DNA of 64,000 nucleotides from Vespa crabro (taxonomy: Eukaryota; Arthropoda; Insecta; Hymenoptera; Vespidae): the NCBI RefSeq assembly GCF_910589235.1, contig NC_060964.1, positions 7,929,207 through 7,993,206 on the forward strand. Reading direction: 5' to 3'. Under the pieces are notes generated by a model, which saw nothing but the letters and a program-made list of their open reading frames with translations, was not told the origin of the DNA and searched no databases. The number at the start of each line of letters is the position of its first letter. Positions within the stretch are counted from its first letter, which is position 1. Below, in pieces: positions 60,520 through 64,000 of the stretch. A program made the position numbers and the translations under genes.

Positions 60520-62264
60520 AGCGTGTTTCTATATATGTATTGTACGTATATATTCTTCGTGCAAAAGTATAAATGGATAATGTTAAGCGTTAACACGCGT
60601 ATATACCAAGCGCTTTTAATGATATTAAAAGCGAGCCAACATATAGGAGATAGAAAAAAAAAGTATACACTGAGTTATGTATACGAAGGATATGAGAAAC
60701 TCTAAAAGAAGGACATCTCAAACTCACGAGACAAGGAAGCTGAAAGTTTGAGAATCGAAGGAACTTAATTACCAGGTGAAGGAGACAGTTTGATCGTCGT
60801 TCCAGTTACGCTTTTTCTTTTACTCGAAGATAGGCGAGTTTAATTTATCGTATACTTTTATTGTTGTATCCCGATGCAATTAAATACTTCTCCATGGATA
60901 AACTTTTAATCGTGGACTCTTCCAAGAAACGTAAGATCGACCATACGGAAGATAGTTTCTCGAGCTTCCCATTTTTTTGTACACCCCTTCCCCCTCTGTT
61001 TACCCCCACAATTTGTTTCCCTTCATTTCCACGCCCTTCATTTTCTTTTTTGTTTTGGTTCTTTCTTTCTTCCCTCTCCTCCCCCCTCTCTTTCTCTCTA
61101 AGAAGTTATCGGCTTGGCGTACGTTCTTTCGAGCATTATTCCCAAATCGAAGAAAACTCGGAAAACGCTTCATTGAAGAACATTTTCTATGTAATCATCA
61201 TCTTCCTTCTTTTCTTTTTTTTGTTTTTTTTCAACTTTCTCTCCAAAGAACTTAGTTGGAAATGACACTTTATCGTTTCTCAAGCTAACAGAGTTTAATA
61301 TACTCTCTTGTTAGAACTCGATGAATGCTCCTGTTTAGAAGAAGATAATTCGTTCGTCGAAACGAACCGGTTCGATCGAATTGCCACTTACATTTTCCAC
61401 GAATCTATCGTTCCTACCTCCTCCATCTAGTTATATATCCTTCGCCACTGTCGATTAGGCTTTTTCCTCGATTCCATTAATCTTCGAGGATTAAATTCTG
61501 GAAAATCGCTTATGAATAACTTACGATTCGGTGAATAGATCGATCCATCGTTATAAATCATTTATCTGGTATATGCATACACGTGTATACTTATGCGTAA
61601 AACACAATCGTGGTTAAACCTTCTAAATTGTCATTGGAATTGTAAAAAAAAAAAAAAAAAAAAAAAGAGAAGAAAGAAAAAAAACACGAAAAAAAGATAT
61701 GTCTCACCAAACGATTAATAACATCGACGAAGAGTATTCACCTAACCGAAAAAGCATGGACAAACGTATCAATCGTGTAATCGCAAAAATCCATGAGTCA
61801 ACTCTTGTCGTCGAGTCATCCCAAGCAAGTATCCATCTCTCTCTCTCTCTCTCTCTATTTCTCTCTTGGATCACTCTTCTTTTTTTCCTTCTTTCTTTCT
61901 CTCTCCTTTTCACATTTCTACGAAATCTTTCCCCTTCGTCGATTAATACGTCTTTATCAAAAACGTAGGATCTAACGGTGCTAGTCACTTTCTATTTCTC
62001 TCTCTTTATCTCTGTTTCTCTTTCCCTGTCTATCTCTATCTTTCTCTTTCGTCCAAACGAGTCACGATCCTTTTCCCCCCTTCCCTTCTCCCTCCCTCTT
62101 TCTCTCTCTCTCTCTCTCTCTCATCCGAGGCAATCAATTTGATCGAAATCTACCGCGAACAAAAATACCATAGACTCTGACGTTCACCCTTGTCAGACGG
62201 TAATTAACGTAAGCAAAGATCGTTATCTCTTTTGAAGTCCGGCCTTCTTTTTCGTATTATCTTC

Positions 62265-62273
<9 letters not shown>

Positions 62274-62317
<44 letters not shown>
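62274..62317. repeat. (CT)n microsatellite
   Basis: 22 ct units. Further CT arrays follow at 62688-62756 (broken by tttttctag) and 63119-63152. Confidence 0.97.
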
Positions 62318-62321
<4 letters not shown>

Positions 62322-62682
62322 ACTTGATTCGTTTCTCTTTTACCCTTCTTACGTATACAAAAGGGGATTCCACGAATTCACTAGCAACCACCGCTCTGCT
62401 ACACCACCATCGTCTACATTATTTCCCCTCTCCTTGATAATACCGTCAGACTTTAGTAAGAGAAAAAAAAGAGAGAAAGAGAGAAAGGAAGAAGAAGCGG
62501 GGAGAGAAAGAGCAGTGAGTATAAACAGACGCGATGCAGCGTGATTTCATTGAGCCACAACAAACGGCGAGCCGCGCGTTACACAGCGGCTAACGAATGT
62601 TATGCGCGCCGCCACAAAGGCTTTTCACTTCTGAAATTTCCACGGAATCTCGAAACTCTATCTCTTGTTTCTCGTCGTTCCT

Positions 62683-62717
<35 letters not shown>

Positions 62718-62719
62718 CT

Positions 62720-62761
<42 letters not shown>

Positions 62762-63113
62762 CTCTAGCTCTCTTTCGTTCTTTCTATCTCGTACAATCTC
62801 GTGCACGTCCGTAATTTTTCCGTATCCATAGTTGGTAAGACAAAAAGAAAATATCAGAGTGACGTCGAGGAGGAGGTTAGTATAACGAATGAAATTTTTA
62901 CCAGTGTATTTGATTCAAAGGACTTCGAAGCGTCATCGTGTAAAATTTGAAGATCGCCTTCCATAACCTCGCGCTAGCTTGCCTTTATTCTTCTATACAT
63001 CCTATTTCTTGCGTGTTCTCATTTCAAAGTTCTCTCATTAAATATTTAGTCGGGATCTATTACGTTCTCGCGACTATGTCACGCGAGAAATGAGCTCGAA
63101 GAGAAAAAGAAAG

Positions 63114-63156
<43 letters not shown>

Positions 63157-63289
63157 TTCGTTTCGGAGATTTAACGTACGTTCATACGCCAACGTTCTCT
63201 TATGAGCAAAATCCTTCCACTGATATCCTCCAACACATTGATACGAGTCACTCGTAGTCATGAAGAGACGAAACGGAGAGGAGATAGGA

Positions 63290-63480
63290 GGCACATTGTT
63301 GAGTCGAAAATTTTATTTGCCCGGGGATTGCTTTTGATCTCGAAATCGCATACACCAGCAGGGTTTGCCACCGTAGTTCGCGTTAATAAACGTTTTAATT
63401 GCTTCCGTTCCGGGGAAATAAGCAGCGGCCATAAAGCCACGAAACGTCCGTCGCAGAAAAGTCCCATGCGACGAAGGGGT
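63290..63480. promoter_or_regulatory. Candidate conserved non-coding block
   Basis: A repeat-free, balanced-composition block inside a microsatellite desert. It contains aaaattttatttgcc, gcgttaataaacg, ttttaattgc and ggccataaag. The last is the complement of a Hox/Abd-B or caudal type TTTATGG site, and the TAAT cores are homeodomain-type. It is open on both strands, but neither peptide is recognised. Enhancer status is inference. Confidence 0.25.
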
Positions 63481-64000
63481 TTAGGGAGACGAGACGGGAA
63501 CGGCCAATCTGCATACTATCTATACGCAAACGAGTAAACACATAAATACTGCGTGTAGTATGGTGGGTATCTATATATAACATATAGACAGTAGACACGG
63601 CAGGCGTAACCCGTTGCGGCCACGCAGAACGGGATAGGCCGTCGGGATGAATGGAACGAATACACAACGGATATGAGCGAAGGGTTACCGTTTTTCCCCA
63701 TTACTCTCCCCGTGTATCAGAATCCGGAAATTACCTGCCGTCGTATTATCATAGGAGGGTCAAATCGAGACCTCCTACAACCAGAAACCGTTTTCAGTCA
63801 CGATCGCCTCCCTCCCTCTCTCTTTCTCTCGCTCTCGCTCTCTCTATCTATCTATCTATCTCTGTTCATCCAGTTTTTGGTTCTCTATACACGAAACACC
63901 GCGACGTATCCTTTCTCTTGCTCTCTCTCTCTCTCTCTCTCTCCCTTTCTCTCTCTTCTCTTCTCTTCTCTTCTCTTTCGATCGATAGTCTACGTGCCTC

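Larger units (their letters stand above)
58001..64000. other. No supported gene
   Basis: 58250-58640 is complex GC-richer DNA without a readable product; (CT)n 58838-58860; aaag repeats 59010-59034; (TG)n 59178-59207; (CT)n 59748-59778; complex 59810-60450; (TA)n 60484-60517; T/C-rich 60990-61100; poly-A 61645-61667; CT-rich 61838-61868 and 62098-62122; CT and ctat repeats 63805-63862; CT then (CTTCT)n 63925-63978. Confidence 0.85.

Noticed and set aside
61360..61385. tRNA B-box-like ggttcgatcgaa (and similar at 3910)
   Set aside because: No matching A-box or cloverleaf arms at tRNA spacing; ttcgatcga words are simply common in this CpG-rich AT DNA.
61392..61426. Minus-strand first-exon candidate (ATGGAGGAGG... 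to AAAAT|gtaagtgg)
   Set aside because: A start codon and donor fit, but only 12 codons are involved and no promoter or next exon is visible.

Overview
The window looks like intronic or intergenic DNA from an insect nuclear genome, most likely a hymenopteran (bee, wasp or ant). The reasons are indirect. The sequence is AT-rich but full of CpG (ttcgttcg, tcgtcg and cgatcg words are everywhere). It is saturated with (CT)n/(GA)n and (TA)n microsatellites and long poly-pyrimidine or poly-purine stretches. I see no bacterial-type dense genes, no operons, no rRNA, no convincing tRNA, and no long non-repetitive open frame. The species call is an inference; no sequence here identifies a taxon outright.

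The best-supported coding element is one short internal exon on the + strand, 41264-41329. It is 66 bases (22 codons, so its inclusion keeps the frame), with a good 3' splice site (tattgtttcag) and a strong 5' splice site (GG|gtgagt). It suggests that at least the middle of the window lies inside a large + strand gene with very long introns. I do not recognise the protein. Just upstream is a diverged tandem duplication of about 110 bp whose second copy runs straight into the splice acceptor. All other exon candidates are weak: 33737-33898, 35166-35281, 37674-37705, 25467-25570 and 13875-13889 on +, and 47025-47072 on -. So are two small free-standing ORFs at 24959-25132 (57 codons, hydrophobic) and 1197-1352 (51 codons).

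Layout. 1-10 kb: microsatellites and pyrimidine-rich DNA. 10-15 kb: a complex-sequence island at 10.6-11.4 kb, ATT repeats, and a perfect 2 x 30 bp minisatellite at 14.1 kb. 15-25 kb: more CT/GA/TA arrays with complex islands near 15.3-15.6, 20.3-20.5 and 22.1-22.4 kb, G-rich DNA at 23.0 kb and a GTAG array at 23.3 kb. 25-35 kb: AT-rich DNA with compact hairpins at 30.65 and 31.66 kb, and a higher-GC zone at 32.2-34.4 kb. 35-46 kb: the cassette exon, the tandem duplication, a near-perfect 45-nt hairpin at 43.44 kb, and a GC-richer zone at 43.5-44.7 kb. 46-64 kb: a pair of diverged repeats (47.2/49.3 kb), a short inverted-repeat element like a MITE (55.52-55.75 kb), penta- and tetranucleotide arrays, and a complex block at 63.3-63.5 kb that looks like conserved regulatory DNA.

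No multi-gene system is visible. The most unusual structures are the 43.44 kb hairpin carrying inverted AAGGTCA nuclear-receptor half-sites, the small exon next to a duplicated intronic segment, and the small hydrophobic ORF at 25 kb.
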